A stretch of 64,000 bases of DNA from Pardosa pseudoannulata (Eukaryota; Arthropoda; Arachnida; Araneae; Lycosidae), in the NCBI GenBank assembly GCA_032207245.1, contig CM063504.1, positions 22,508,565-22,572,564 of the forward strand, read 5' to 3'. Under the pieces are notes generated by a model. That model saw only the letters and a list, made by a program, of their open reading frames with translations. It was not told the DNA's origin and ran no database searches. Below are positions 1 to 12,161 of this stretch, one piece after another. A program made the translations under genes and the position numbers. Each line of letters begins with the position of its first letter. Within the stretch, counting starts at the first letter, position 1.

Positions 1-101
1 GGCTCCAATCTCATACATCTGTGATATATAGAAGCCAATGATGTAGAATCAAGAGCTTTTGCAATTAAAAAAAATTTTTTGGAGACATGGATGAGTTTTT
101 G

Positions 102-102
<1 letters not shown>

Positions 103-151
<49 letters not shown>
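103..151. repeat. (AT)n microsatellite
   Basis: About 24 uninterrupted AT dinucleotides, followed by a less regular AT-rich stretch. Confidence 0.95.
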
Positions 152-154
<3 letters not shown>

Positions 155-1751
155 TATACATTTTATACATATTATATTTTTGATATTTTTAAATATATAA
201 CAGATGATAGTTCGATATTTAACTTATTTATTTTTTTCTATTGAAATATATGTATTTAAACTTTCTGTACTTGAGAAGTCAGATTCAATTTATCGTACTT
301 ATGACTCAATTAAAATGTATCTATGCAAACAACACTTTTTAGTGTGTTGTATATATTTATTTATTATACCATATATATATATATTATCATTTATTGTTCT
401 TCCAGTATAGGTTAAACTTTTAAAAAGTCATAATGTTCAAGCTGTGCAAGGGTAGGTGTTAGTCAGTTAAACCACTTCTCAAACCCTAATTTGTATCCTC
501 TAAGGCATACCTTTCTAACTAATGTAAGGAAATTTATATATTTTATTATACAAGGCTTATAGATAACATTTATTAACAAATTACATTAAATTCCCATGAA
601 TTTATTTTGGTGACCTTTAAAGGGTTAACGATTAACCCATGGTGCCAACCAATGGTGGGACGCAGTTCTTCGTTTAAACAGAGATTAATCACGTTTAGCC
701 GTTAAACGACTTTGGTGAGACCGACCCTATAATTTACATCGTGTTCCTGTCCAATTGTATACAATTTACTTGAATTTATCGGAAAAAGTAATAATCTATA
801 AATTAGGAATATAATACGGTTTCATTTAAAAAGTTAAGAAAAATAAGTAAACATGAAAAAATACTGTTAAAAAGATGACTTCGACGTTTTACTCCTTTTT
901 TTAATATAGGCACTGACTGTTGCCGTTCAGATAAATGAAGAACCAAAATTTGCTTGGCTTTTACATGAAGTACATTCTTCCTAATCATGAAATTCTGGCT
1001 GATTTTTTTCCTTTTACTTAGATATCTGAAATGAATCCTCTAGAGGAAGAATATAGCTGCAAAGCTACTTTTACGAGATGAGGTGTTAATGTAGAATATT
1101 TTACCGCGACTATGATTCATGTTTTTTTCTAGAAAAGTAACTGTGGATTTTCGCACCTACTAAAAAGTATTTCAGACGTGATGGGCTTTTAAAAGAGTGA
1201 ATATTTTCACACTTCCAAGGGATATAACTCTGCCGTCTTTTAAAGACTACATTTTTGGCACTTCGTAAAGTACCCAAGAATACTCCTTCATTTCTGTTTC
1301 TCGCATAGAAGGGCAAATAATAAAAAAAAGCTGTAATCGCTGAAAACATCAATCTGGAAGTTTACTTGAGTATGGACATGTAAGGTCTGGATAAGTTTGA
1401 ATATTCTTATTATGTTGGTGTGATGTGTGCCTGTCCATGTGTGAATATGTTTACCTTAAAATGAAGGTAATGAAATTTATTGTGGTGTTTATACCTACTC
1501 AGTTAGTATTATCCAATTTCGAGTACGGAATATAAACCCAGTTCAGACTCTAAATTTATATAAAATGTTTTTGTAATTGGATTTAGAACTAACAAATATT
1601 ATTGATGAACTAAAAAATAAGAAAGAAGAGTACAGTGGTATAGGTATATTTTGTTACTTTTGTTTGATTCGATATCCATTTTAATAAACTTAAATGAGTT
1701 ATGTATACTTTTTAAAAATATTTTTAATCACTACCTAATTATATGGAGGAG
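152..1751. other. AT-rich stretch without a recognisable gene
   Basis: Only short frames (up to 80 codons) with no family resemblance. A small inverted motif, GGGTTAA then TTAACCC separated by three bases, lies at 622-638 and could be a decayed TTAA-type transposon end, but no partner end is visible. Confidence 0.6.
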
Positions 1752-1762
1752 TGTTATAAACA

Positions 1763-2129
1763 TTATTATTATTATTTCCAATCAAGGGTAATTTTATTGA
1801 ATTCGCAACTATCAAACCACATATATTTGTTGGCCATTTTATTAAGAGGGCACCCTATAGGCGACTTATGTTACCCCTGGGAACAATACAAACAAACGAA
1901 TTGGGTCCTCATAATTTAGAAGCAGGGACCTAACAGAAGAAGACCCCCCAGGCTTGGCCTGCCACCTCCAGAAGTACCGTATGGGAACTTGAAGAACACT
2001 GCGACCCCAAAGTTCTTTTACATGTCCATGCTACCATTAATGAACACGGAGGATCTTTGACTGTCTCGATCCTCACACTCTTTTTATGTAATCGATGACT
2101 TTCCTGTCTTAGCTACCGTGACTCCACAG
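1763..2129 (-). mobile_element. SINE3 copy (tRNA-derived family, shared with 58235-58643)
   Basis: The minus-strand element ends at the left in an ATT-repeat tail. It aligns along its length with the copy at 58235-58643, sharing the block with 'ggacctaacagaagaag'-type sequence, the 'cctgccacctccagaag' block and 'aacacggaggatctttg'. Probable target-site duplication: tgttataaaca at 1752-1762 and tgatataagca at 2130-2140, two mismatches. The tRNA-like head is very degenerate here and clearer in the other copy. The class call is inferred from duplication length, tail and head. Confidence 0.6.
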
Positions 2130-2190
2130 TGATATAAGCATAATAATAATCTTTTCTGTTGTACTGAGTTATATGAATATATTGACAATC

Positions 2191-3232
2191 TACACTCAAG
2201 AGCCAAAACATTATGACCATCTATCAATAACGAGTTGGACCACCTTTGGCGCGCAACCCAGTTTCAATACGCCTTGGCAGGGATACCACAAGTCTTTCGT
2301 AGATGGCCGGAGACTGATTGTACCAGATATTTAAGCAACGGTTACGGAAATCCGAGATATTGCGAACTGGTGGTCTTAGAACTCTGAGACTCCCAAATGT
2401 GTTCTATGGGATTGAGATCCGGTGAGTTAGGCGGCCAGAACATTAACTGGAATTCAGCATCATGTTCCTGGAACCACTCCAACACAATTTTAGCCTTGTG
2501 ACACGGGGCGTTGTCCCGTTGGAACATTCCTTTTCCAGCTGGAAAAACAGAGGCCATGAAAGGGTGCAACTGGTTCGCAATGGTGTTCAGATACCCTGTA
2601 GAATTCATGGTCTGCTCTACCACAACAACAGATCCCAGAGACGCCCAAGAGAACGTCCCCTAAAGCATAATACAACCACCACGGGTCTGTGTATGACCTA
2701 CTGTACATTGAGGGATCAACTATTCGCCTGGAAGACGGCGTATCCAACAGTGTCCGCTGAACAGTGTGCTCCGATACTATTCTACTTGGCCCTGCATTGA
2801 CCTGTATTGGGTCGTCGTCAGCGGAGCCACTGTCTTTCTCCGGTTTTGCTTCACCATGGGAGACAGTCTCAAACGACCTTTTTCTTTGATAGCATGTGGA
2901 CGTCCAACATCATATCGTCTACTGCTGGTTTCACCGTCATTCATCCACTTTGCGTAAGTACTAACAACTGTAGATCGCGAATAATCCACGAGTCATGGAG
3001 TTTCGGAAATACTTTCTCCGAGACTTCGAGCCATTACAATCTGCCCGCTATCAAAATAGCTTAGATTTGCAGCCTTTCCAATCACACACAAAAGTAACAA
3101 AGAATGATTCTTCAGACTCTCCAGCAGCAGTTAAATACCACTTTCACTTGATCACGTGCCTTCCACGTCATCTAGGCTAGTTCATTGCAAGATGTAGGGG
3201 TGGTTATAATATTTTGGATTGATAGAGGGTGA
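2191..3232 (-). mobile_element. Tc1/mariner-superfamily DNA transposon, decayed
   Basis: The transposase remnant lies between inverted ends. Left end has CCAAAACATTATGACCA (2203-2219); the reverse complement of the right end has CCAAAATATTATAACCA (about 3200-3216). A TA dinucleotide stands at 2191-2192, the expected duplication, while the right TA is mutated or unclear. At about 1.04 kb the element is shorter than a full Tc1-like element. The transposase runs on the minus strand in at least three frames, so it is inactive. Confidence 0.85.
2342..2989 (-). pseudogene. Tc1-like transposase pseudogene
   Basis: Minus-strand fragments in order: a helix-turn-helix part at 2989-2777 (containing SRRYDVGRPHAIKEKGR), a middle part readable in another frame around 2747-2490, and a catalytic part at 2623-2342. 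The catalytic part holds FQRDNAPCHKA (second catalytic Asp) and PPNSPDLNPIEHIWE (catalytic Glu). I count 36 residues between that Asp and Glu, which suggests a DD36E-type group rather than classic DD34E. Frames are broken between the parts, so no functional enzyme would be made. Plus-strand frames here are shadows. Confidence 0.85.
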
Positions 3233-4347
3233 CCAATTATTATTTAGCCCGAAAACAGCTAAGACCTCATAACTGACCCTCGTTGAAATAATTCTTTTTA
3301 AACAGTTGAAACAATGTTTATATAATCCCTCTAAAAGAACAAAAATTAAAATCTATTTTCAGAGAATAGCTTTGAATATTTACTGCGATATTACTTGTTG
3401 GTACCGAGTAAAGGTAGTATTGTAATATGGAAAATATTGATATATTTCTAAATATATATACAACGAAAAATAATCTCGATATAGTAGATATTAATATAGG
3501 GATAACAGATAACAACAGAGTAATAAACTCATTATTAAATCAGTTTATTGCACTATGAATGTTATCGAACCAATGTATTCCTGATATTTCTGATTTAATC
3601 GCGTATTTACTTCATTAGTGCCATATAGCAATTTATTTTCCCGGAACTAGGTAGAGAATTTCTGTTACAAGAGCCCCTGGTTAAAAATATTTTCTTTGTC
3701 TAAAATATGAAGCAGAGCCTCCAGACCTTACGAAACATTACGAACATTTTGAAAGAGAAAATGCAATACTCCTTATAACTATTTTTTTGGAAAATACATT
3801 TATATTTTTTATTTAGAATGTGTAACGAGCAAAATGAAATGCAATATTGATTGCTTGAACGTAGACGGAAATTTTAGATTTTCACGTATGTATTTATTAG
3901 TCAATAAAAATCAAAATCACGGAAATATTCTACTTTAATCTGATGTCTAGACTTTTGGCCAACAAAGAATTGCTGTAATAATTTTGAATTAACTGTTTTT
4001 CTGTCGGTTGTGTGTGTGTGTGTTTTCTTCAGTTTAAAAGTCGTGATGAATTTCTTAATAGTAACAGTAAACAAATTGCAGTTTATATAAATCGGTTTGG
4101 CAAATGATGGGGAAAAGTGGCGTAAACGAGGGAGAAGGGAAGTTGAAGGTTCAATCCTTCCATAAACTGAAAAAAAAAAGAAAATTAATTTTGAATTTTT
4201 AACATCTCTCTCTATGTATGTATGTGCGGCTATATTTCGACCTTATTTGATCCATTACCTGCATATTTTTACCTTACATCCAGAAACCTCTGGAATGGTC
4301 TAAAAAATTTTTTATGACGATTAAGGTTACCCTGGAAAGGGTTCTAT
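3233..4347. other. AT-rich stretch without a recognisable gene
   Basis: No frame with family resemblance. A short (TG)n run lies near 4008-4022. Confidence 0.6.
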
Positions 4348-4585
4348 TTAACCCTTTCGAAGGCCGTGGGAAGAATACTTCCTACATGATTTTACAAAAT
4401 ACACCTGTGGTAAGCACAAAAACTATTATAATACATTGGCTTTATTATTAAAACGATGGGAAGACTGATACCAGCTTCAGTTTTGCTCTGCCATTTACTG
4501 TTTGATCAATTAAATATAATTACCATTTTTGTTTTGAAAGTTTGAAAACGGTATGTGAGAAATAAATGGCCCACGAAAGGATTAA
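4348..4585 (+). mobile_element. TTAA-flanked MITE, piggyBac type, subfamily 1
   Basis: TTAA at 4348-4351 and 4582-4585 flank a 230 bp unit with inverted ends: CCCTTTCGAAGGCC at the left and, read inward, TCCTTTCGTGGGCC at the right. A second copy lies inverted at 49674-49894; both share the internal 'aatacattg', 'cgatgggaagactgat' and 'atgggcccacgaaagg'-like blocks. TTAA duplication is the hallmark of piggyBac transposition. There is no coding capacity, so mobilisation in trans is inferred. Confidence 0.75.
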
Positions 4586-4886
4586 ACTGTTCGAAAGTCA
4601 AGGGATTGATGGAGATAGAGCACTTTTGTGATTGCCATTGTGTTTGGCATCATTTGATGCATTTTTCTTTTAAATACGTGCTAAAATAATTAAATTTTTC
4701 GAGTAACTTTATTCATAATATAATGTTTAAAATGTGACTTAAAATATCAATTTTAACTTTTGTATGCCAGATTAGTTAAGATTTTAAATCTAATTTATTT
4801 ATTTATTTAACCTTTTGGCACACTTCTTTCTTTTTAATTTCATTTTGTTATTTTGTTTGAAATGACGAAACTTACTCTTCGCCACC

Positions 4887-5053
4887 TATAAAGTAATTTG
4901 TCGCAAAGTCACGAACTACTATAATGCCCTTCCCATTCATTTTCATGTTTACAACAGCCAATAGACAAACAATAAACTGCCCTTCCGTTTGAAACTAAAG
5001 CCAGAATTGTCATAATTTGAGAATTTGCCCTACTGCGTGAAATTGCCTTATAT
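4887..5053 (+). mobile_element. MITE-A copy 1
   Basis: First of four copies of a 165 bp repeat (others 5235-5400, 7602-7766, 26352-26515). Ends are imperfect inverted repeats: TATAAAGTAATTTGTCGC at the left against TATAAGGCAATTTCACGC read inward from the right. The core includes 'cccttccattcattttca'-type and 'caatagacaaacaataaac' blocks conserved in all copies. Flanking TA suggests Tc1/mariner-type duplication, but the superfamily is inferred from ends only. Confidence 0.75.
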
Positions 5054-5234
5054 GGTGCTCTTGAAATAACAACAATTATCTTTCTGTGGCTTGGCAAAAG
5101 CAAATGCTATAAAAGCAAGTACCCCCGAACTGGAAATAACTGTGCATTAAATGATTTGATAATTTTCTCGCCAAACTTATTTTTTGTGCATTTGTGCATA
5201 CACGTGCAACATTAAATCGTGATTGGCAAATGTA

Positions 5235-5400
5235 TATAGAGCAATTTGCCACAACTTCACGAACTACTGTAATTCCCTTCCCATTCATTTTCATATTTAC
5301 AACAGCCAATAGACAAACAATAAACTGCCCTTCCGTTTGAAACTAAAGCCAGAATTGTCATAAGTTAAGATATGCCCTGCTGCGTGATATCGCCTTATTA
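5235..5400 (+). mobile_element. MITE-A copy 2
   Basis: Same orientation as copy 1 and only 180 bp downstream of it. The core is almost identical to copy 1 over about 130 bp; the terminal bases are more diverged (gtgatatcgccttatta end). Confidence 0.75.
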
Positions 5401-6734
5401 TAAATACATTTACCATATCACTTTGAAATATTTACGTTTTCGCAAGGTAGTTTCTTGGTGAAAACAACCCGCACACCGTTGGTTTAAATTAACCTCTGGT
5501 TTAAGCCATTTACGTATATGATTATTTTAGAGCTGGTACCGTAATCAAGATTTTAAAGAGCACTGCTTTACGATACGCTTGGTTTAGGCTGGAGCGCTAC
5601 GAACAGTCATACGTTACACGCTTTTGCAACTCGAGGTCCAATTCGACCAGAACCTACTGAGGAACACTTTATGTAAAACATGGGAAAACAATTTTCCACC
5701 ACATAAAAATACTTCTGAAAATTAATCGTAAAAAGGTTGCGCAAAATTATCCTTCTGTACCGCACTGTTAATTTTTAATTTTGCAGAATCTGAAGTCCGT
5801 AGCCAAGTTGTTTATGGAGTGATGTATAAATGGAACCAGATTTTTATACGGAATAAGGGTTAGTAACCCCTAACTAAAGGAAAAAAATAATTTAAAAAAA
5901 TTAAATACAAAGTTAAAATATGAAAAAAGCTTCGTTTTAAAGAAAAAATACTATAAATTATCCTTAATAGTCGAAATAATTTCTTTATTAAAATCGTAGA
6001 CATTTAAAATATTACCTAGACCTGGCACGATAACATGAATTATGTGCCTATTTTTTCGCTAAAAAACAAAACAGACATAACAGACATCCGATTGACCTAT
6101 GCTCGTGTATATATACATAAAGGAGAATTCTGGCAGACTGTCAACAATCAATTGTCGCCAGGAACTATTGTTAACACATCAAAGTCAATTTGCAGACCCA
6201 ACTGTGATAAGAAGATGAAAGAGTGGAAGCATCAGACGTTATATATTTTATTTTCGCTGAACGGCTTCAAAGTTATTTTTGTGAACATGAATATGTATGC
6301 TGTCACTTTAGATTCTGAGGAATGAAAGTTGAAAGTCCTTCAGCTTCATAACGCAACTATTTCAGATAAGATAATGCTCAGCACTGAAGTAATAAGAAGA
6401 AAGTGTTTTAAATGATTTTTTTATAATTCCCTCTCTTTACTGTAGATATAATTTGTGTATTAAAATATTTATTATGTATTAAAGAATTTGAACGAAAATG
6501 CACTTTATGTGTCTTTTTTTCCTAATCGGACAACGATGAAAGGAAATGTACTAGTCGTGGCAAATCTGTTGTTGTCTAGCCCAGTAAAGTAGTGCAGTGG
6601 AATCAAATTGATCCAAAACTGTTCAATGTACCTATCACGTGTACTTGAGTATATATACAGTAGAAATTTCTAAAAAAATTTTAAATTGGTACGGTTTTAC
6701 CTTTGCTGGTTTTAGCTTGTTATGTTTTCGGATT
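5401..6734. other. No recognisable gene; one unassigned 96-codon frame
   Basis: The frame at 6035-6325 (+) is one of the few here not explained by a repeat. It is Lys-rich with a CRPNC pair and no domain that I recognise. There is no convincing splice or promoter context. It could be chance, an exon or a decayed element; I favour chance. Confidence 0.4.
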
Positions 6735-6739
6735 AGGGC

Positions 6740-6853
6740 ACTTTTATGCGTTATATCTTGTTGTATTTATGAAAAAACACCTTGTGTTTGGCGCTTATAT
6801 CCTAAATAGGATCCTGCGCCGTAAAACATTAACTAACCAACCAGCCAACCAAA
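6740..6853 (+). mobile_element. 3' end of a non-LTR retrotransposon
   Basis: Ends in an AACC-repeat tail (aactaaccaaccagccaacc at 6832-6851). Just before it is a hairpin with GGCGC and GCGCC arms around an inner ATCCT/AGGAT pair, followed by GTAAAAC. The LINE at 43343-44976 ends the same way with a GGCAC/GTGCC hairpin, CATAAAAC and AACC repeats. No coding part survives, so this is a 5'-truncated copy. Confidence 0.6.
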
Positions 6854-7601
6854 AGTGTTCAAGACAGCTCTAGCTACATCTATAAATTCCGAAGAATAGA
6901 GGATTTGATGCGGGGGATCGAGATAATCCTGATAAGCTCCGCCAAAATGCAGAACATTCAAAGATATGGTCGGGATAGACTTCAGTGTTTATGCAGTAGG
7001 ACAGCTCTTGTAGCTTCGATGGTCATCGGGAAATATTTCCATTCCCCTGAAGTGTTTAGTCCTCAATCTGGCTATGGTTGTAGAGATAGTACGGTTACAG
7101 TTTAGGCTAGATATGGAATGCTTCTGAGGATATGCATGAAATAGTTTCGGTGCTCGCACATTACGAGAGGATATCATACCCATGGAATCGAGCACACATT
7201 AAAGTAGATCTAACACATGTTCAGATGAATGATGAAGGCTAGGAATATTCACGACACACATTTAATGAACATTAAAATTACAGAAATACATTGAGCTGCT
7301 TTAGCTCGCAACCATAGCATCACAGACTGCACTGATTGAATGAGAGTCTATTGGCTCTCTGCTTATAGCAGCTCTCTCTGGTGGTTACAGTCAATGTACT
7401 ATGTTCGCTGTTAGCGGTTTGAGAAGACCATGGAGAATTCGTTCGCGCTGTCTCATAGTTTTCGGCTGCCCATTGCATCAGCATCAGTGTGGGTCAAGTT
7501 GTTGGAAAATTGAGGGTCAAATCTATTGTCAAGAGTATATAATAAATGTTTTCAGAAAAGAAAAATGGCATTAGATTAGTTTTGAAGGGCCTTTCCTAGG
7601 C
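6854..7601. other. No recognisable gene
   Basis: Less AT-rich than its surroundings around 7300-7500, with short frames on both strands but no family resemblance. It may be decayed mobile DNA. Confidence 0.5.
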
Positions 7602-7766
7602 TATAAGGCGATTTCAATCAGTAGGGCAAATTCCCAAATTATGACAATTCTGGCTTTAGTATCAAACGGAAGGGCAGTTTATTGTTTGTCTATTGGCTGT
7701 TGTAAACATGAAAATGAATAGGAAGGGCATTATAGTAGTTCGTGACGTTGCGACAAATTGCCTTTT
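7602..7766 (-). mobile_element. MITE-A copy 3 (inverted)
   Basis: Reverse complement of copies 1, 2 and 4. It starts with TATAAGGCGATTTCA and ends with CGACAAATTGCC. It is the most complete copy at the GGCAATTT terminus. Confidence 0.75.
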
Positions 7767-7906
7767 TGGAATCCCGCCATTTTAAGATAGTTGTCCCCAA
7801 GAATAAAAAAAAATGTTTTATACCGACTAAGTGCTTACTTACATTGGTAATTTCGATACAAATAAAATAGTTGGTTTTGAAAAAAAATCATAATTTGTAA
7901 TTCTTA

Positions 7907-8319
7907 TGGCTTTATCACACGTCGACATGTATGTTCTGAAAAAACAATACATTCTTTTGGATTCCTTTTCCCTAAGAACTACTCATTTCTCGTATGTTAG
8001 CGAAAAAATTCCAACAGATTAAAGGCTTTATCACACGCTAAACTGAACAAAAATAAATCCCATGAAAATATTTTTGCTGTAACACAAGAAAACTGCACAT
8101 TCTTGTGCTGATTTCTTAAATGAGCGGATTTCTTGTGTTGCAGCAAAAAAAAATTTCAACAGATTTATTTTTGCTTAGGCTGACGTATATTAAGGTCTTT
8201 AATCGATTGAACATGTTTAGCTCTCGAAAAATCCGAGTATTCTTCAACGGGAAAAGAATCCTAAATTTAATCTGCTGCTTTTTCAACAAGTACATGTTGA
8301 CATGTAATAAAGTTAGCCA
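7907..8319. mobile_element. Foldback element with about 190 bp inverted arms
   Basis: The left arm (about 7907-8095) and the reverse complement of the right arm (about 8117-8319) align nearly end to end. Shared blocks include GACATGTAYGTTCTG-like, TTCTTTTCCC, GATTAAAG, CAAAAATAAATC and GCTGNAACACAAGAAA, around a 21-base centre. Outer ends are TATGGCTTTATCACACGTCGAC and a matching TTGGCTAACTTTATTACATG. The arms have diverged, so the element is old. The 70-codon frame inside it is a by-product. Confidence 0.7.
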
Positions 8320-10459
8320 ATCTCTGCGTTAGAATATCATTGATGCAAAATATAGCCCTGAAATTGTAAATATTTGTAAATATTGATGTGTTATGACATC
8401 TTATTTTCTTATTAGTTTTTCCCTTTCTTTTTTAATTTTTTTTCGCTTACAAAGTAATTACAGAAAAAAGCACTACAGTCGTCAAAATATTTAACTCCGA
8501 ATAACGTTTCCGATTTTCCGAATGGTTATGCAGTTAGAACATCAAAATTCCATTAATCATTTATCTCTTTCTACCTACCAAAAGAGATAATGTTATGACT
8601 TGGTGGCGTATGGCTCGTTTTCTTTAGATTTGGGTCACCTCCTGGAACTTTTATAGGTTGAAAAGACACTAAACTATGACGGTTACAGAATTTTTTGCAG
8701 ACGTCTCGCCTAAGGATAAAAAATATTTATGGCCAGATATATTTAAAAGAAGCCAATTTCAGGCATTTCAACTAAAGGGAAATTTACATTTCGATTTGTT
8801 ACTAGAAAAGAAATATATTTATATTGAAGCATAATATTTAAATATTATGGTGAGACATAAATTCGTAAGTGCACGGTTAATGTTAAATGTTCATTCAGTA
8901 TCAGCTGTGAAGTGGGACTGAAATTCGAAAAGGTGATAGTGCACTATTAAATTAACCTTGGAGATAATTTAGGTATTTTTTCGAAATTGTAGCAAATTTT
9001 TAAGCTTAAGCAGATAATGCTTATCATTAAAAATAATAAAAAATGCTAAAAAATGTAAGGTTATTTAATCCCTTGAATAATGTCACTTTAACGTTGAATA
9101 CAATAACGTCTGGGTAGACGTCAGTCATTTCATGTTCCAATGTACATTTTGTTGTCTCTGAGACGTCAAGAACTGTCTCCAGAGGACAACTTGTTTAGTA
9201 TAAAATCATTTAATTATTTAATTCGTGTTTTGATTAGAATGTTCGAGATGTCACATGTCTTTAAAAATAATATAAGAATCAAAACAATATAGAGATGTAA
9301 GAAATGTTAGTTCCTCTACCTATTCGAAAATGCTTTGAAATGTTTCATACTTTACAGAAATATTAATTTATTTTATACTATTACTTAATTATAGCCCATT
9401 AGCATTATATATGAATCTCCTTAAATGTTACATAGCAATTCAAATTTCAAAATAAAATTTCTGTTACTAAGCTTGCATAATAACATTTGAATTGATCCGA
9501 ATTAAATAGTAGTTTTCGGGTGCCTCATATTTCGTTTTATTTATATGCCAAGAAGTTTATTTTCAGAATTTGTGATTCCCTTCATACAGACCTGAAAAGT
9601 TACAGGTCGGGCAGGCGATATGTAACGTACTGTATTATTTAGTGACAAAGATGAAGAGTATTTAGGTGACTCTGGTACATGACAAGAACTGAAGATACAG
9701 AACTTAGTTCATAATACCAGTTCAAGATGTATACAAAGAAATTATTGTAGAATGATTTGATGTAGACCCATCTCAAACCACATACACGAGTGCTTCTCCT
9801 TTAAAACAACAATCCTTCAGAATTTTATGATATAACCGACTCAACGCGGTGACTAACAAATCCATTATCCTCTTTTAAAGTTCCAGATCTCTCATTTCCT
9901 CGAAATCAAGAAGGAGTGGGTGAACAAGTGTGTCATTTCTGACCATATGTAAAACAGTTTGAAAAGCGCAGTCTAATTGAGTCACCGCGTTTAAAGCCCA
10001 CACTGTTTCGATAAGAGTATTTGAAGGTTTCAGCAGCAAGAAATCGCTTGAAAGCGGAAACTCGACTTAGATAACACGAAATACACAGAGAAAGTCTTAA
10101 CACGATCGCTCGGGAACAGATGCTTTTAAATTTTGCTCCAAAATGGTAGATTTGCATATATATTTTGGGCTCATTCTATTAATTTAAATAGGTAATACAG
10201 AATGTCGGGTAAATTTGTTTATAGGCGAGCTGGAAGTAGGAAACAGTTGCGGGATAGCTAATAGATTCTAGACGACTTTTTGATATGACACTAAATGATG
10301 TGGGAATCAGCTTTTAATAGATTTTGACATGATTTAAAAGTTAATTATTAAACAGTCGGTGTAAAAATGTTCGCGTTATAAGTAGCACACTTATTAACAG
10401 TGTGCTAGTACTCTTCATCGTCCATGGTTTATTGTAGTGTTAGCGGTTTGTATAATATA
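8320..10459. other. AT-rich stretch without a recognisable gene
   Basis: No frame above 75 codons and no motif recognised. A short 'ggtcgggcaggcgatatgta' block at 9606-9625 resembles the hairpin repeats at 12889-12985. Confidence 0.5.
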
Positions 10460-10594
10460 TATTTTACCTCCGAAAGATAGCCGAATGGGTAGGGCACAGC
10501 TCTTCGATATCGGAATCCCAATGTTGTCATAAATATTTGTAGTCATTTACAATCTGCTTAAAACAGTAGGTGCAGATCTCCTTAGCCCTCATGA
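10460..10594 (+). mobile_element. SINE1, degenerate copy
   Basis: Follows the SINE1 order: a tRNA-like head (gatagccgaatgggtagggc), the 'atatttgtagtcatttacaatctgctt' body, then a 'gcagatctccttagccctcatg' end, where the next SINE1 begins. Divergence indicates an older insertion. Confidence 0.65.
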
Positions 10595-10773
10595 GCCGAG
10601 CGATGGCCTAATAGTTAGTGTGCTGGTCTTCGGTACTGGAGCTCGTGGGTTCGAATCCCACTGTGACATGGATATTCGTAGCCGTTCGGAATTGGCTTTA
10701 AACTGTAGGTCCCGGTTTCATTAGCCCTCGTGTTGTAAGACGTAGACCGTAGCACTCCAAACCTAACTTAACC
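10595..10773 (+). mobile_element. SINE1 copy
   Basis: tRNA-derived SINE. The A-box region is ATGGCCTAATAGTTAGTGTG and the B box is GGTTCGAATCC at 10648-10658. The body with GTAGCCGTTCGGAATTGGCT, the 'aggtcccggtttcattagccc' segment and an AACCTAACTTAACC tail follow. SINEs of this kind have an internal RNA polymerase III promoter and depend on LINE proteins. Confidence 0.9.
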
Positions 10774-10777
10774 TTAG

Positions 10778-11051
10778 TCCTCATGTAGCAAAACAGTATA
10801 CTGTGACACTCCGAACCAATCAACCAACTATACTTTGCGTCTATGGTTTATTGTTTTAAAAAATCAATGCCTTAAAAGAACAATGTCTTAGACCTCGTGT
10901 GCAAAACAGCAGACCGTAGCTGTCCAAACCGAAACCAAAACCAAAGAACAATGTCTCATTAGCCCTCGAGAAGCAAAACTGTATGCCGTGGCGCTCCCAC
11001 CAACCAACCATACCTTGCTTCCCTGTTTTATTATTTTAAAAAGCGTTGCCT
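10778..11051 (+). repeat. Duplicated SINE1 tails with flanking sequence
   Basis: Two direct copies (10778-10872 and 10963-11051) each contain a SINE1 tail (CCTC..AGCAAAAC..GTA....GTGNCNCTCC plus CCAACCAAC) followed by the same unrelated sequence ('atac.ttgc...ggttttattNttttaaaaa...tgcct'). A third tail at 10892-10947 separates them. A local tandem duplication after SINE insertion is the simplest reading. Confidence 0.6.
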
Positions 11052-11099
11052 TTAGAGTATAAAAAAAACTGTTTCTGAAAGTTGGATTATCTTCTATAC

Positions 11100-12161
11100 C
11101 AGAACATCTGACCACAAGAAAACCATAAAAAGCTGTCTAGCGAAAGTACACTTTCTCAAATGCATAATTTGTAACACTATAAAACCGGATGTATATCCTA
11201 ATAATATAAAACAACTATTTTCTGTTATTCCTAAGTCTTTTATAATTATTATACTATTCCCGAATACGTAAAAAATCTTGCATGCCCATTTAAGATATAT
11301 TTTAGTATACCCGATTACTAATTTAGAAAAGCACTTTATTCACAATATTCTTAAAAGTAAAACTAGTACAAAAGTTATTCTTGAGATGAGTTCTTAGTAA
11401 TGATTCTTTTTCAGGGGAAATTTTCTGCTTTAGTTCAGTTGTAACGAAATGTTTAACATTAATATACACAGCCTTAAATGTTTCGCTATTTGACTTTAAA
11501 ATAGAAGAATAAATTATATTAGTTCCTTCTAGATGGAGAAATTTTTAGGCTTTTACTACACTGGGTAAAAAGAAAAAAGTCTGCACCTAAGCAATTTAGA
11601 TTTCTTTTCCTTCGAGAGATAAGAATAAAATTGTTTTCAAAAAGTATTGCTAAAGTTAAATATTCCTTCTGGAAAAGATTCTAAGTGAATTCTCTTTTTT
11701 GAAATTCAAACGCTGCATGTTCTAAATATTTTAGAATGCATCTAAGGATTTCTGTTTTTATATGATTGTTCCCGAGTAAAGCATTGGTTATTTTCAGCAT
11801 TTTAAAATTAAAACAGACTTAAGAATTCATGCTTTCTGACATATTTATAGCAGTTAGTATAGAAGCCGAACATCGGTATAAAAAAACTTTATACACTGCT
11901 TGTAGCAATTTTATGTCAAGTCAACTTTAACAACCTTCTTAGTCGAATTAATTTTCAAATTTTAATTTCAAAAACAGCATTTATTTTTGCAAAACATTGT
12001 ATGTTGTATCTGTGATTCGTAGATGGAAAATATTTTTAGCGGTTAAAATTGCTTTGTTTGACCTGCTGGTAGTCATAGGTGTGATCTCCAGTTTTTCTTA
12101 CAATTTACCCAAGTTTTACATTAAAACTGTACTTTTAAGATAATATATTTGTCAAATATAT
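11100..12161. other. AT-rich stretch without a recognisable gene
   Basis: No frame or repeat that I can assign. Confidence 0.6.

Noticed and set aside
2462..2800. 112-codon plus-strand frame over the Tc1 element
   Set aside because: Antisense shadow of the minus-strand transposase.
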